DNA from: Bradyrhizobium sp.
Lineage (GTDB): Bacteria; Pseudomonadota; Alphaproteobacteria; Rhizobiales; Xanthobacteraceae
NCBI RefSeq assembly: GCF_030654605.1
Contig: NZ_JAURXB010000115.1
Location: 1 to 64,000 of the forward strand
Direction of reading: 5' to 3'
DNA: 64,000 nucleotides
The notes below the pieces were generated by a model. The model did no database searches. It had not been told where the DNA came from and saw nothing but the letters and a program-made list of their open reading frames with translations. Numbering within the stretch: position 1 is the first letter of the stretch; each line of letters starts with the position of its first letter. Shown here one piece after another: positions 42,925 to 52,048 of this stretch. The translations under genes were made by a program, and so were the position numbers.

Positions 42925-44208
42925 ATGGGGAGCAATTTTAGTTGGGAGCAGGGCTTCAATAATCCACTTGTGTTGGGGAAGATTGCAGCTTGTCGAAAAA
43001 TCGGAAAGGATGCTCGCATCTCGTTCGATGCGGCTGATTATCATTTTTGGTTGCCCGTTCTTGAGTCCGCGGTACGTGCTTCCGAGAAAGTCGGCCAGCT
43101 CAAACATCGTTGCGTTGAACAAGCGCTGAACGATGCAGTTTTGACGCTGAAGGATTGCGACGCATTCCTTCGAAGATGCGATAAAGCGTTTACTCAACTC
43201 TCCTCGCGGGCCAAGACAGATTTCGTCATGGTCTCGTCGGTGACTTACACCGGCTTAAGATTGTTCTCTGGCATGAAGGACGGTGACGTCCGGCTGCAAT
43301 GGCAGCCATCACAAAAATCAAACTTCATGAGGGGTGTCCGACAATCTAGAGACGATCTGTCGGACGTCTTGCGATCTCACAAGATTTCCCAAGCGTCTGA
43401 AGGACTTACTAACGTGCTAGCACATGTGTCGGCATTTGATGCACATGAAGCGCATGCGGTCGCTACTGACTCAATTGATACTCTACGCGGCATGCTAAAT
43501 CTGTTCGTAAACTCAAAACGAGGAGTGAATCCCTTCTCGCGGATGAGCGCTCCACACGCGGTGAACCGGTTTCGCAGTGGCCCGTACCGAACAGTCCATA
43601 ACGTTGATGGCTCTATTGCTACCAAGACGTTTTGGTACGAGCATCGCTGGCTGCACGAGACACCAACGGTTAGGTTCAAGGACGGCAAAACCAAGAAATT
43701 CAATCAGAACCTGAAGGGCTGGTGGCGAAAATTGCAAGACAACCCGCTCTCCAACCACATCAGGTCGGGATTACTACGTTACTGCCGTGCTCTCGATCAA
43801 CATGACGCGGAAGCAGCTCTGCTTGGGATGTGGGGGGCGTTGGAGAGCCTAACCGGTACGCAGCGCGACAAATACGAGGTTACAGTAAGCCGGACTGCTC
43901 TGCTCTTCCTTGATAAGGAAACTGCGCGTCAAATTGCCCACCATGTGAGGTTGCGGCGTAACTCATCAATTCACGCGGTCCGCACGCTAAATCAAGAGGA
44001 GGCTGATGCGATCTTGATACACGCAGAAACGCTGGTAAGCCGAGTTTTATTTTTCTGCTTGAGCGAGGGAAAACGGTTCGTTGATGAAAACGAACTGTTC
44101 AATTTTCTCGATCTGACACTGAGTGAAGCCAAACTTAGGCGGACAATCGCGCTCTCGAAGTTTTCCGTTGAGTATCACAGCAGGAAACCAATCCCGGCGA
44201 GTGAATAA
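42925..44208 (+). CDS. Uncharacterised protein with HEPN-like C-terminal region
   Basis: Frame open from GTG 42898; AT-richer codon usage; ALLGMWGALESLTG...RRNSSIHAV (R-x4-H)...VSRVLFFCL. Confidence 0.72.
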   Translation: MGSNFSWEQGFNNPLVLGKIAACRKIGKDARISFDAADYHFWLPVLESAVRASEKVGQLKHRCVEQALNDAVLTLKDCDAFLRRCDKAFTQLSSRAKTDFVMVSSVTYTGLRLFSGMKDGDVRLQWQPSQKSNFMRGVRQSRDDLSDVLRSHKISQASEGLTNVLAHVSAFDAHEAHAVATDSIDTLRGMLNLFVNSKRGVNPFSRMSAPHAVNRFRSGPYRTVHNVDGSIATKTFWYEHRWLHETPTVRFKDGKTKKFNQNLKGWWRKLQDNPLSNHIRSGLLRYCRALDQHDAEAALLGMWGALESLTGTQRDKYEVTVSRTALLFLDKETARQIAHHVRLRRNSSIHAVRTLNQEEADAILIHAETLVSRVLFFCLSEGKRFVDENELFNFLDLTLSEAKLRRTIALSKFSVEYHSRKPIPASE

Positions 44209-44291
44209 ACCGATAACCTCGAATGCAGTGGACTGTCAGTCTTACCTGCCTCAGCCGTCAAGGCACATCTGAAGCGCGTTTCAAATGTCTG

Positions 44292-44307
44292 TGTGACGCA
44301 TCTCACA
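44292..44307. promoter_or_regulatory. CRP/FNR-superfamily-type palindrome TGTGACGCATCTCACA
   Basis: Exact TGTGA-N6-TCACA, about 59-74 bp upstream of ATG 44366. Confidence 0.7.
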
Positions 44308-44365
44308 GAGCCATAGCCGCGCCCAGCCTAGTCTCCCCGCAACGCTGAACCACGGGAGACTTCAC

Positions 44366-44731
44366 ATGCGCAAATACTTCTTGATCACCGCGATGGTGCT
44401 GGCGTCGGCGACCGCCCAGGCCGGTCCGATACGAAGCCTGACGCTGGCATCGAACGAACAGCCGGCGGCGGCAGAGCCAGCCAAACCGGTCGAACAAAAG
44501 CCGGCCGAGGCGCCGAAGGCGGTACAAACGCCGGCCGCCAGCGAAGCGCCTGTTTATGTCGCGCGGCCTGCGGCCGTTGGTGCGGCGACCGAAGCGCCGA
44601 AGGCCGAGACCACAAATTCCGTCGCCGAGAAAGCTTCTCGGGCGACCGGCACCGAAAAGCCGAAACGCCGGCGCGAATCGACCGAAGCGCGGGTGATCCG
44701 CGAATTGAATCGCCACGGCATCTATTGGTGA
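44366..44731 (+). CDS. Small exported hypothetical protein (Ala/Pro/Glu-rich)
   Basis: Signal peptide MRKYFLITAMVLASATAQAG; conserved-looking C-terminus RVIRELNRHGIYW. Confidence 0.75.
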   Translation: MRKYFLITAMVLASATAQAGPIRSLTLASNEQPAAAEPAKPVEQKPAEAPKAVQTPAASEAPVYVARPAAVGAATEAPKAETTNSVAEKASRATGTEKPKRRRESTEARVIRELNRHGIYW

Positions 44732-44835
44732 GACGCCAATCGCGTCATTGAGAATCGTCAACGGGTCGCGCGCCATGCGCATGACCCATCACTCACGCGT
44801 GAGCCGAACTCACGGGGTTTGAACTAATCGTGAGC

Positions 44836-44851
44836 TGTGAAGCAGTTCACA
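44836..44851. promoter_or_regulatory. CRP/FNR-superfamily-type palindrome TGTGAAGCAGTTCACA
   Basis: Exact TGTGA-N6-TCACA, about 56-71 bp upstream of ATG 44907. Confidence 0.7.
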
Positions 44852-44906
44852 TCCATATTTCGCAGCCGCGGTAATACGCGAACGAAACTGAACGAGGGAG
44901 GCGACC

Positions 44907-45179
44907 ATGCCTTCAATGGACCATCAAAGCAGAATAGGCCGCACCATCGACCGCTTGGGGATTGTTCGAATCCTGCTGGTCCAGGTGATGGTTTTGCTCG
45001 CGCTGGTCGGCGCCGTCGTTCGATGGGTCAACTGGTCGTCCGAGGTCGCCTGGGAAGAATTTCTCAGCGCGAGCCGGCCGGCGCTGGCCGGCGCGAGCAG
45101 TCAACCTCACGCGCCGCCGCAGCCTCAGGCTCCGGTGCAGACCGTCAAGAGCAAGGCGGCCTGCCCCAAGAAAGCCTGA
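44907..45179 (+). CDS. Small single-TM hypothetical protein
   Basis: 90 aa with one TM helix (ILLVQVMVLLALVGAVVRWV). Confidence 0.65.
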   Translation: MPSMDHQSRIGRTIDRLGIVRILLVQVMVLLALVGAVVRWVNWSSEVAWEEFLSASRPALAGASSQPHAPPQPQAPVQTVKSKAACPKKA

Positions 45180-45199
45180 GCCAAGGCTGCGCGGGCGCG

Positions 45200-46219
45200 T
45201 TATTCCGTCACCGTCTGGATCACGCTGCTGACCGGACGGCTGGCGACGGCCGGCAGCTTCATGTCCTTGATCAGCAGAGCGTCGTATTCGGCCAGCGTCT
45301 CCAGCTGCACCTTGGCCTTCATGTGCACCACCTTGTAGCCGCCGGCCTTGAGGCGGCGCAGCAGCGTGGGCAGCGCTTCCGCGGTGCGCTTCTGCAGGTC
45401 GTGCATCAGGATGATGCCCTTGCCCGTCTTGTCGAGCTTGGTCATCACATTAGTGACGATCTGTGCGGCGTCCCTGGACTTGAAGTCGAAGGAGTCGACG
45501 TCGGTGGAGAACATCGCGATGTTGCGCGTGCCGAGATAGTCCACCGAAGCCGGGGTATGCTGCAGGCCGGGAAAGCGGAAGAACGGCGCCGGTGCGGTGC
45601 CGATCGCCATCTTGATGGCGCTGAATCCCTTTTCGATCTCTTCCTTGACCTGCGCTTCGGTCAGCTTCTTGCTGTCGAGATGCGCGTGCGACCAGGTGTG
45701 GGAGCCGACGGTGTGGCCGGCATTGTAGACCTGCTTCAGGATTTCCGGATGATAGGTGGAGTGCTTGCCGACCGGGAAGAACGTGGCCTTGGTGCATTCC
45801 TCGGCCAGCGATTTCAGTACCGAGGGCGTGGTCGGCCACGGGCCGTCGTCGAAGGTCAGCACCACTTCCTTCTCGGTGAGAAAGTCGAGCTGCTTGAATT
45901 GCTGGAAGCCGAAGCCCGGTCCGCCCGTGGTGTCGGCGACGACGACGCGGCTGACGCCGAGCGCATCGGGGTTGGCGCATTTTGCCTGCACGGGTGCGGC
46001 GGGCTTGGCGGGAGCGGGCGCGGAAAGCGCCGCGGTGACTTCGACATCGGGCACGGCCGGCTTGGCGGCGACGACCGGAAGCGGCTCGGCTTTTCGTGCA
46101 TTGACGGTTTGGGGAGGAGCGGCCGCATCCGCACGCGGCGAAGAGGTCCAGTACCACACGGCGGCGATCACGACAGCCGAAACAACACACGCGCCCAACA
46201 GGCCAAATGCATTACGCAT
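45200..46219 (-). CDS. Polysaccharide deacetylase family protein
   Basis: VVLTFDDGPWPTTPSVLKSLAEE, HTVGSHTWSHAHL, FFRFPG. Confidence 0.95.
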   Translation of the reverse strand: MRNAFGLLGACVVSAVVIAAVWYWTSSPRADAAAPPQTVNARKAEPLPVVAAKPAVPDVEVTAALSAPAPAKPAAPVQAKCANPDALGVSRVVVADTTGGPGFGFQQFKQLDFLTEKEVVLTFDDGPWPTTPSVLKSLAEECTKATFFPVGKHSTYHPEILKQVYNAGHTVGSHTWSHAHLDSKKLTEAQVKEEIEKGFSAIKMAIGTAPAPFFRFPGLQHTPASVDYLGTRNIAMFSTDVDSFDFKSRDAAQIVTNVMTKLDKTGKGIILMHDLQKRTAEALPTLLRRLKAGGYKVVHMKAKVQLETLAEYDALLIKDMKLPAVASRPVSSVIQTVTE

Positions 46220-46443
46220 CGTTACACTTTCCACAAAATTCACCACAACATACTCAAGGGCCATTAATGCAAACGAGGTCTTAACGCCCCACCAACGACG
46301 GCCGGTCCGACGAAATTATTTTTGCCAGGCGGCGCGACGAAGCGTCGTTCGCTGACGATCCCGTTCCTGAAACCGGCAGATGGGCGCGCCGTATCCTCGT
46401 CGAGACCGATGCCCGAGTGGCCGGAAACGGGGCCGGCTTTCTG

Positions 46444-46459
46444 TGTGATGGACGTCACA
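46444..46459. promoter_or_regulatory. CRP/FNR-superfamily-type palindrome TGTGATGGACGTCACA
   Basis: Exact TGTGA-N6-TCACA, about 76-91 bp upstream of ATG 46535. Confidence 0.7.
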
Positions 46460-46534
46460 GCGGCGGCGCAACCGTTCCGGCATGCTCTGGTCATCAACAA
46501 CGGGCCCGCCGAGCCGGGCCAAAGGGAGCCTGAT

Positions 46535-46813
46535 ATGACCGCCTATTTGACCAGGACCATCCGCCAAGCCGGTATCGTGCTGGCCTTCGCGGTTTCTTTC
46601 GCCGCCCTGTCGGCGACCCCGAGCTTCGCCTTCAGCGCCGAAGCGCAGCAGATGTGCACCGGCGACGCGTTCAAGCTGTGCAGCGACGAGATCCCGAATA
46701 TCCCGAAGATCACCGCCTGCATGATGAAGAAGCGCGCCAGCCTGAGCACCGGCTGCCGGGCCGTGATGGACCGCGATCTCGCGCAGAAATCCAGCAAGGT
46801 CGCCGCGCAGTAA
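46535..46813 (+). CDS. Small secreted Cys-rich protein
   Basis: Signal peptide; MCTGDAFKLCSDEIPNIPKITACMMKKRASLSTGCRAVM. Confidence 0.8.
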   Translation: MTAYLTRTIRQAGIVLAFAVSFAALSATPSFAFSAEAQQMCTGDAFKLCSDEIPNIPKITACMMKKRASLSTGCRAVMDRDLAQKSSKVAAQ

Positions 46814-46830
46814 TTTCGGGTCCAGGAAAT

Positions 46831-46920
46831 CGTCATGGCCGGGCTTGTCCCGGCCATCCACGTCTGCCTCGCTGCCGTGCCTCCAAGTCGTGGATGCCCG
46901 GGACAAGCCCGGGCATGACG
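46831..46920. repeat. Palindromic repeat, family 1
   Basis: CGTCATGGCCGGGCTTGTCCCGGCCATCCACGTC...TGGATGCCCGGGACAAGCCCGGGCATGACG. Confidence 0.9.
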
Positions 46921-47013
46921 GCGTCACTGGTCGGGCCTTACCCCAAAGGCGTTGCGGCGCCGGCTTGAGCGCATTAGAACGCGCCTGGATCATGACCGGG
47001 TAGGCGTAATCAT

Positions 47014-47226
47014 ATGACCAGATTTCTTTGCATCATTCCGCTCGTTCTGATGACCTCGGCTGCTTCGGCACAGCAGCAGGGACAGGACGTCTGCGCGCGC
47101 GACGCTTCACGTTTTTGCCGCGCCCATCTCGATGGGGGCGATCAGGTCGTGCTGGCCTGCCTGAGGCAAAATCGCGCCAGGCTCAGCAAGGGATGCCAGG
47201 CCCTGCTGACGAGGCACGGGCAGTAA
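47014..47226 (+). CDS. Small secreted Cys-rich protein, paralogue of 46535 product
   Basis: Signal peptide; VCARDASRFCRAHLDGGDQVVLACLRQNRARLSKGCQALL. Confidence 0.78.
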   Translation: MTRFLCIIPLVLMTSAASAQQQGQDVCARDASRFCRAHLDGGDQVVLACLRQNRARLSKGCQALLTRHGQ

Positions 47227-47306
47227 ATCTCCCCGCGCGAATCCGGAATCTCTCTCCCCTCCCCACCACGCGCAAGAGCGCGTGGGAGGAGGGGGGAAGC
47301 GCGAAA

Positions 47307-48992
47307 CTACGTACTGCTGCCCGCGGCCGTCGCCACCGGCAACACTTCGCTCGCGGCGCGGTCCGGCGTGTCTTCCTTCCAGCGCACCGATCCGAACGGC
47401 CGCTCCAGCATGCGGCGGACGCGCACCGGATCGGGTCCGAGGTGAAAATCCATCGCGCGCTGATGCAGCGCGCGTTCGGATTGCGTCGAGCGATTGCGCT
47501 GGCGCAGATAATCCAGCCAGGTCGGGCAGTGATAGCGTTCGGTCCATAGTTCGGGATCGGCGATGTCGCGCGCGATCGACCAGCCATAGGCGCCGTTGCG
47601 CTGCCGGCTGAGCTGCACTTCCTGCATCACATTGTGGAAGGCGCGGGCGCTTTCCTGATCGACGCGGTATTCGATCTCGACCACCAGCGGCCCGCTGCGG
47701 CCGGTCAGCGACAGCCGCACCTCGGGGTCGGCCAGAACCTCCGCATCCTCGTTGCGCGCGCCGACCGGCGGCATCCGCAGCCACAGGCCGAGCAAGGGCG
47801 ACACCAGCATCATGGCGGCGGAAACCAGCAGCGCGGTTTGCACGCCGGCCAGGTCGGTCAAATAGCCCCAGCCCCAGCTGCCGATCGCGATGCCGCCGGC
47901 AATCGAGGCCTGGAACGCCGCCAGCGAGCGGCCCGCGACCCAGCGCGGCGCGGAGAGCTGGACGCCGATGTTGAACAGCGCCACCGCAGCCATCCAGACC
48001 GCGCCGGCCACCACCAGCGCAGCGGCCGTCAGTACAGGCTGCCGGCTCAACGCCACCGCCGTGATCGCCCCCGCCATCGATATCGTGCAGGCGCGGATCG
48101 CGGCCTCGCCGCTCATTTGTCTGCGCAACGTGCCGATGTTGAGCGCGCCGATCACCGCGCCCATGCCGAACGCGCCGAGCATGATGCCGTAGGTCTGCGC
48201 GCCGCCATTCAGCAGGTCGCGGGCGATCAGCGGCATCAGCGCCATCACCGAACCGCCGATGATGCCCGTCACCAGCGTGCGCGTCAGCACGATGCGGATC
48301 GACGGCGAGTTGGCGATGTAGCGCACGCCGGAAACAATGGCGCGGTTGAGACGTTCGCGCGGCAGCCGTGACGGCTCGCTGTTGCGGCGCCAGAGAAACA
48401 GCACGATCAACAGCGGGATATAAAGCAGCGCGTTGGCGGCGAAGGCCGCGACCGCGCCCGCAGTCGCGACGATGACGCCGCCGATCGCCGGCCCAAAACT
48501 TCGTGCGATATTGTAGCTGATGCCGTTCAGCGCCACCGCTGCCGGCAAATGCTCCGCCGGCACCTGTTCGCTGACCGAGGATTGCCACGCCGGTCCGAAC
48601 AGCGCCATGCCGCAGCCGACGACGAAACAGAACGCCAGCAGGATATTCGGCGTCACCAGATTGAGCCAAGCCATCACGGCCAGCGCCGTCGCACCGGTCA
48701 GCGCGAAACACAGCGAGCCCAGCGCCACCACGCGCCGGTCATACATGTCGGCGATGGCGCCGGCCGGCATCGAGATCAGCATGATCGGCAGCATCAGTGC
48801 GGTCTGCACCAGCGCAACCTTGTCGGCCGACGACGTCATCTGCGTCATCGCCCAGGCGGCACCGACCCCCTGGATCAGGAGGCCGAGATTGGAGAGCAGG
48901 CTGGCGAGCCAGATCCGCCGGAACACCGCATGCCGCAGCGGGGCGGCCACGCCGTCCCCTGATAACATCGAGCGCTTCGGCGGTTCCTTCAT
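47307..48992 (-). CDS. MFS transporter (MFS_3 / EntS-like) with C-terminal ABM-like extension
   Basis: RHAVFRRIWLASLLSNLGLLIQGVGAAWAMTQM...; C-terminal VEIEYRVDQESARAFHNVMQEVQLSRQRNGAYGWSIARDIADPE. Confidence 0.92.
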   Translation of the reverse strand: MKEPPKRSMLSGDGVAAPLRHAVFRRIWLASLLSNLGLLIQGVGAAWAMTQMTSSADKVALVQTALMLPIMLISMPAGAIADMYDRRVVALGSLCFALTGATALAVMAWLNLVTPNILLAFCFVVGCGMALFGPAWQSSVSEQVPAEHLPAAVALNGISYNIARSFGPAIGGVIVATAGAVAAFAANALLYIPLLIVLFLWRRNSEPSRLPRERLNRAIVSGVRYIANSPSIRIVLTRTLVTGIIGGSVMALMPLIARDLLNGGAQTYGIMLGAFGMGAVIGALNIGTLRRQMSGEAAIRACTISMAGAITAVALSRQPVLTAAALVVAGAVWMAAVALFNIGVQLSAPRWVAGRSLAAFQASIAGGIAIGSWGWGYLTDLAGVQTALLVSAAMMLVSPLLGLWLRMPPVGARNEDAEVLADPEVRLSLTGRSGPLVVEIEYRVDQESARAFHNVMQEVQLSRQRNGAYGWSIARDIADPELWTERYHCPTWLDYLRQRNRSTQSERALHQRAMDFHLGPDPVRVRRMLERPFGSVRWKEDTPDRAASEVLPVATAAGSST

Positions 48993-49134
48993 TGCCCCTT
49001 CCGACGGGCCGGTCGCGGCCCTGATTCCCTGCGTTTTGCAGTGATGCCTGCGAAAGTCCTTGGCTGTCCAGTGTTTAGGCCGCTATCAGCGGTCACACAG
49101 GGCGGCTAAAAGACCGAAATGACGGGAGCACCTC

Positions 49135-50505
49135 ATGATCATATCGCGGCGGACGCTATTGAAGGGCGCCAGCGCCCTTACCCTGGCGGCCGGCACCTTC
49201 GGTCCGTCGGCCTTCGCGCAGACGGCGCCGACCGCCCCGGCGGCGCAAGTTCCGCCGGTTCTGTTCGTGCATGGCAATGGCGATCATTCCGGGCTGTGGG
49301 TCACCACGCTGTGGCGGATGGAATCGAACGGGGTTGCGCGCGACCGGATGCTGGCGATCAATTTCACCGATCCGCTGGCGCGATCCGACGATGCGGTGGC
49401 GCAGCCCAACCGGTCCTCGACCGAGGACCAGCGCCGCGAACTCGGCGAGGCCATCAAGGAATTGAAACGCCGCACCGGGGCGTCGCGCGTCGCGCTGGTC
49501 GGCAATTCCCGCGGCGGCAATTCGATTCGCAGCTATATCAAGAACGGCGGCGGCGCCGATGTCAGCCACGCCGTGCTGTGCGGGGTTCCCAACCATGGCA
49601 TCTTCGACTGGGATGATATGCCGGGCAGCGAGTTCAACGGCCGCGGTCCGTTCCTGCGCGGGCTGAACGAGGGCGACAGCGAGGTGACGCCCGGCACCGC
49701 GTTCCTGACATTGCGCAGCGACGGCATCGACAAATACGCCCAAGCCGATGGCCGCTTCGTCGGCAAACCGGGCACGCCAACCGGCATCACACCGGATGGC
49801 CCGGCGCTCAAGGGCGCCACCAACCTCGTGCTCGGCGCCATCGACCACCGCGAGACGGCGTTTCATCCGCGCGCGTTCCGCGAGATCTACAAATTCATCG
49901 CCGGCCGCGAGCCCGCCCGGATCTCCATCGCGCCGGAAGCGGAAGTCAAACTGAGCGGCCTGGTGACGGGCACGCCGGGCGGCGTTCAAACCAACCGCCC
50001 GGTGGCGGGCGCCTCGGTCGACGTGCATCGCGTATCGCCGGATACCGGCGAACGGCTGGGCGGCCCGGTCCATTCCTCGCAAACCGGCGCGGACGGGCGC
50101 TGGGGCTCAGCGTCGGTCGATCCCACCTGGTATCTCGAGATCGTGCTCACCTCGCCCGGCTCGACCACCACGCATCTTTACCGGTCGCCGTTTCCGCGCT
50201 CCTCCGACATCGTGCATCTGCGCGCCGCGCGCCCGCTGGGACCAGCCGATGCGACCGCCGGCGCGGTCGTCATCCTGTCGCGGCCGCGCGGCTATTTCGG
50301 CCTTCCCCGCGACGTGGTGCTGCTCGATGGGCAGGAGCCTAAGGATGTCAAAGCCGGCGTGCCCACCGATTCGGTCACCACCTTGCGGCTGCCGGCCGCG
50401 GAGGCCGGGCGCGCGGTCGTCGCGCAGTTCAACGAGGAGCGGATCGTCGCCCGGGCCTGGCCGGCATCGGAAAACAGGATTGCGATCGCCGAGCTGACTT
50501 ACTAG
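49135..50505 (+). CDS. Tat-exported alpha/beta hydrolase with C-terminal beta-rich domain
   Basis: SRRTLLKGASALTLAAGTF twin-arginine signal; VALVGNSRGGNSIRSY; carboxypeptidase-regulatory-like C-terminus. Confidence 0.82.
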   Translation: MIISRRTLLKGASALTLAAGTFGPSAFAQTAPTAPAAQVPPVLFVHGNGDHSGLWVTTLWRMESNGVARDRMLAINFTDPLARSDDAVAQPNRSSTEDQRRELGEAIKELKRRTGASRVALVGNSRGGNSIRSYIKNGGGADVSHAVLCGVPNHGIFDWDDMPGSEFNGRGPFLRGLNEGDSEVTPGTAFLTLRSDGIDKYAQADGRFVGKPGTPTGITPDGPALKGATNLVLGAIDHRETAFHPRAFREIYKFIAGREPARISIAPEAEVKLSGLVTGTPGGVQTNRPVAGASVDVHRVSPDTGERLGGPVHSSQTGADGRWGSASVDPTWYLEIVLTSPGSTTTHLYRSPFPRSSDIVHLRAARPLGPADATAGAVVILSRPRGYFGLPRDVVLLDGQEPKDVKAGVPTDSVTTLRLPAAEAGRAVVAQFNEERIVARAWPASENRIAIAELTY

Positions 50506-50612
50506 CTGTTGGATGGTCCCCCATTCGTCCGCCTTCCTGGCGCCCGGATTTCCGGACCTGATAGAGCGGCGCCCGACGGGCAGATCTGTCCCTGAGAACT
50601 GCGAGGCCGTCA

Positions 50613-52001
50613 ATGAGCATAGCCGAAGCCTGGGACCCGCCGGTCACGCGTGCGCCGCTGGTGCCGCCGGCGCCGCCGCGCGCGCCCGACAGCATGGGTC
50701 TTTTCGGCCGGGTGATGGCGATGCGCACCAGCGCGATCAGCGTCTGGGGGGACCGTTCTTACGAAGAAGATATCATCCGCAGCCGCTTCTTCGGGCGCAG
50801 CAGCTTTATCCTGAACGACCCCGACGCGATCCGGCATGTGCTGGTGGACAATTACGAGAATTACGTGCGCACGCCGGCGGCAATCCGGGTGTTGCGCCCG
50901 GTGCTCGGCGAAGGCCTGCTGATCGCCGAAGGCCGTACCTGGAAACATCAGCGTCGGACGCTGGCACCAGCCTTCACGCCGCGCGCGGTGATGCCTCTGA
51001 TTCCGCACATGCTGGCTGCGACCGACCAGACCATTGCAAAGCTTCAGGCGGCCAACAACGCGCCAGCCGATCTGCGCGAGGCGATGCAGCGCATGACGCT
51101 CGAGATCGCCGGGCGCACGATGTTTTCGTTCGGCATGGACCGCCACGGCGCGGCGCTGCGCGACTTCGTGATGGAGTACGGCGAGAATCTTGCGCGGCCG
51201 CATTTTTTCGATCTGGTGTTGCCGCTGAGCTGGCCGAGCCCGCAGGATTTCGCTCGCTCCCGCTTCCGCAAGCGATGGACGCAATTCGTGGCCATGCTGA
51301 TGGCGGAGCGCCGCGCCGCCGGCAAGGAGGAGGGCGCGCCGCCGAGCGATCTGTTCGATCTGATGGGCGCCGCGCGCGATCCCGAGACCGGCGACGCCTT
51401 TACCGACGAGCAACTCGGCGACCAGGTGGCGACGATGATTCTCGCCGGCCACGAGACCACCGCCACGGCCTTGTTCTGGGCGCTGTATCTGCTGGCGCTC
51501 GACCCGGCGACGCAGGACCGGTTGGCCGCCGAAGTGAAGGCCGCGACCGCTGGCGGCACGCTCGATCTCGAGCGGCTGAAGTTTACCCGCGCCGTGGTCG
51601 ACGAGACCATGCGGCTCTATCCGCCGGCGTTCCTGATCGCTCGCGCGGCCGGCGCGGCCGATATCATCGGCGGCATGCCGGTGAAGAAAAACGACATCGT
51701 GCTGATCGCGCCGTGGCTGCTGCACCGGCATGAAAAGCTCTGGCGCGATCCGGGCGCCTTCATTCCGGCGCGCTTCATGCCGCCCGCGCCGCCGCCCGAC
51801 CGCTTCGCCTATCTGCCGTTCGGCGTCGGCGCCCGGGTCTGCATCGGCGCGCATTTCGCGCTGGTCGAGGCCACCCTGGCGCTGGCCAAGTTGATCGGCG
51901 CGTTCAAGGTCGAACTCATTGATAAAGCGCCGGTGATGCCGGTCGGCGTGGTGACGACGCAACCCGATCGCTCGCCGATGTTCGGGATTACGCCGCGGTG
52001 A
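50613..52001 (+). CDS. Cytochrome P450
   Basis: ILAGHETTATALFW, ETMRLYPPAF, LPFGVGARVCIGAHFAL. Confidence 0.97.
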   Translation: MSIAEAWDPPVTRAPLVPPAPPRAPDSMGLFGRVMAMRTSAISVWGDRSYEEDIIRSRFFGRSSFILNDPDAIRHVLVDNYENYVRTPAAIRVLRPVLGEGLLIAEGRTWKHQRRTLAPAFTPRAVMPLIPHMLAATDQTIAKLQAANNAPADLREAMQRMTLEIAGRTMFSFGMDRHGAALRDFVMEYGENLARPHFFDLVLPLSWPSPQDFARSRFRKRWTQFVAMLMAERRAAGKEEGAPPSDLFDLMGAARDPETGDAFTDEQLGDQVATMILAGHETTATALFWALYLLALDPATQDRLAAEVKAATAGGTLDLERLKFTRAVVDETMRLYPPAFLIARAAGAADIIGGMPVKKNDIVLIAPWLLHRHEKLWRDPGAFIPARFMPPAPPPDRFAYLPFGVGARVCIGAHFALVEATLALAKLIGAFKVELIDKAPVMPVGVVTTQPDRSPMFGITPR

Positions 52002-52048
52002 CGAATGCATTGCTTGGATAGACACGCGATCTGCCCTAGGCTTGCGCA

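Noticed and set aside
42732-43019. Minus-strand ORF ending RKLVPQTGLEPVTPSLRMTCSTN
   Set aside because: Antisense translation of tRNA-Thr, a recurrent misannotation
42721-44366. Considered as a tRNA-integrated genomic island
   Set aside because: No second copy of the tRNA-Thr 3' end (…GGTTCGAGTCCTGTTTGCGGCACCA) and no integrase gene seen downstream; only a tRNA-proximal atypical gene can be claimed
47307-48992. MFS transporter with C-terminal ABM-like domain as a novel fusion
   Set aside because: This arrangement is consistent with the known MFS_3-type transporter family, so not novel
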